The translations under genes and the position numbers were made by a program. A stretch of DNA of 64,000 nt, taken from Gordonia crocea (lineage in GTDB: Bacteria > Actinomycetota > Actinomycetes > Mycobacteriales > Mycobacteriaceae). The stretch covers positions 992,001-1,056,000 of the forward strand of contig NZ_BJOU01000001.1 of the NCBI RefSeq assembly GCF_009932435.1. Direction: 5' to 3'. Of the stretch, positions 63,893 to 64,000 are shown in pieces (positions within the stretch are counted from its first letter, which is position 1; each line of letters starts with the position of its first letter). The notes below the pieces were generated by a model that made no database searches, was not told where the DNA came from, and saw nothing but the letters and a program-made list of their open reading frames with translations.

Positions 63893-64000
63893 ATGTCTGC
63901 AAGCGGTGGTTCCGATTTCCGGTGGAGCCCTCCGGGGCCCGCGATGTTGTTCTGTCCCGCGGACCGGCCCGACCGCTACGCCAAGGCCGCCGAGCGTGCC
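63893..64000 (+). CDS. citE: CitE-like HpcH/HpaI aldolase family protein (3'-truncated)
   Basis: The first 36 residues of a protein that continues past the window. MSASGGSDFRWSPPGPAMLF is followed by CPADRPDRYAKAAERA. The G-P-x-x-L-F-C-P-A-D-R-P-x-R-x-x-K-A pattern matches the start of CitE-like citrate-lyase-beta/(S)-citramalyl-CoA lyase proteins, such as Rv2498c. This places it in the same leucine/branched-chain acyl-CoA cluster. ATG 63893 lies 6 nt after TACGGT (63881-63886), so it may also be transcribed from its own leaderless promoter. The catalytic part is not visible. Confidence 0.72.
   Translation, partial: MSASGGSDFRWSPPGPAMLFCPADRPDRYAKAAERA

Overview
This is a 64 kb chromosomal window from a high-GC actinobacterium of the order Mycobacteriales. 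The gene order follows Mycobacterium tuberculosis in blocks, judged from memory: a TrmH methyltransferase, sepH, serC, citA and gltA2 (Rv0881-Rv0896); echA6, an MBL-fold hydrolase, ctpE and an SRPBCC protein (Rv0905-Rv0910); an Fpg-like glycosylase, an SDR, pgi, chorismate mutase, uvrD1, an M23 peptidase, sucC and sucD (Rv0944-Rv0952); and accD1-accA1-fadE19-maoC-acyl-CoA ligase-citE (Rv2506-Rv2498c). The blocks are closer together than in Mycobacterium and have other genes between them. Mycolate-lineage markers (EchA6, an MmpS-like protein, an LGFP-repeat protein) and the style of the intergenic repeats suggest Gordonia or a close relative. The genus is an inference.

Layout. 1-9.5 kb: end of a purine permease, an Eis-type acetyltransferase, an RNA methyltransferase, a secreted lipase, the cell-division protein SepH, serine biosynthesis and an ABC exporter. 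9.5-13 kb: a translationally coupled operon of an FAD oxygenase, an uncharacterised polytopic membrane protein and a TetR regulator. 13-24 kb: NhaA, two different citrate synthases, PdxH, an MFS exporter, an MpaB/DUF2236 protein, 5-oxoprolinase subunits B and C, an FKBP isomerase, an MmpS-like secreted protein and EchA6. 24-35 kb: a PLP aldolase/lactone oxidase operon with its TetR, an MBL-fold hydrolase coupled to the P-type ATPase CtpE, a 3-methyladenine glycosylase, a substrate-binding/VWA fusion, tRNA-Arg(CCT) and an LGFP/sunset-domain envelope protein. 35-50 kb: an isolated cobF, CysQ, DNA repair (Fpg-like, UvrD1/PcrA), Pgi, chorismate mutase, a frameshifted MerR gene, a GT-C-like membrane protein, an M23 peptidase and succinyl-CoA synthetase. 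50-64 kb: an HNH/DUF222 gene under a LexA box, a nitroreductase, a TetR regulator, a large 2-oxoacid:ferredoxin oxidoreductase-like gene and a leucine-degradation-type acyl-CoA carboxylase operon running off the right edge.

Metabolism here centres on acetyl-CoA and the TCA cycle: two citrate synthases, sucCD, and branched-chain acyl-CoA oxidation ending in a CitE-type lyase. The last operon carries an 8+8 bp inverted repeat at its start that fits a TetR operator, and a TetR gene lies 3.7 kb away. Many genes appear leaderless: a TANNNT -10 box sits 6-8 nt before an ATG or GTG. There are no rRNA genes, CRISPR arrays, prophages or complete insertion sequences. I do not see one obvious undescribed multi-gene defence-like system. 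The best candidates for new biology are the 9.5-13 kb operon, the LGFP/sunset protein, the VWA fusion, the 21-bp tandem repeats and the in-frame insertion in sucD.
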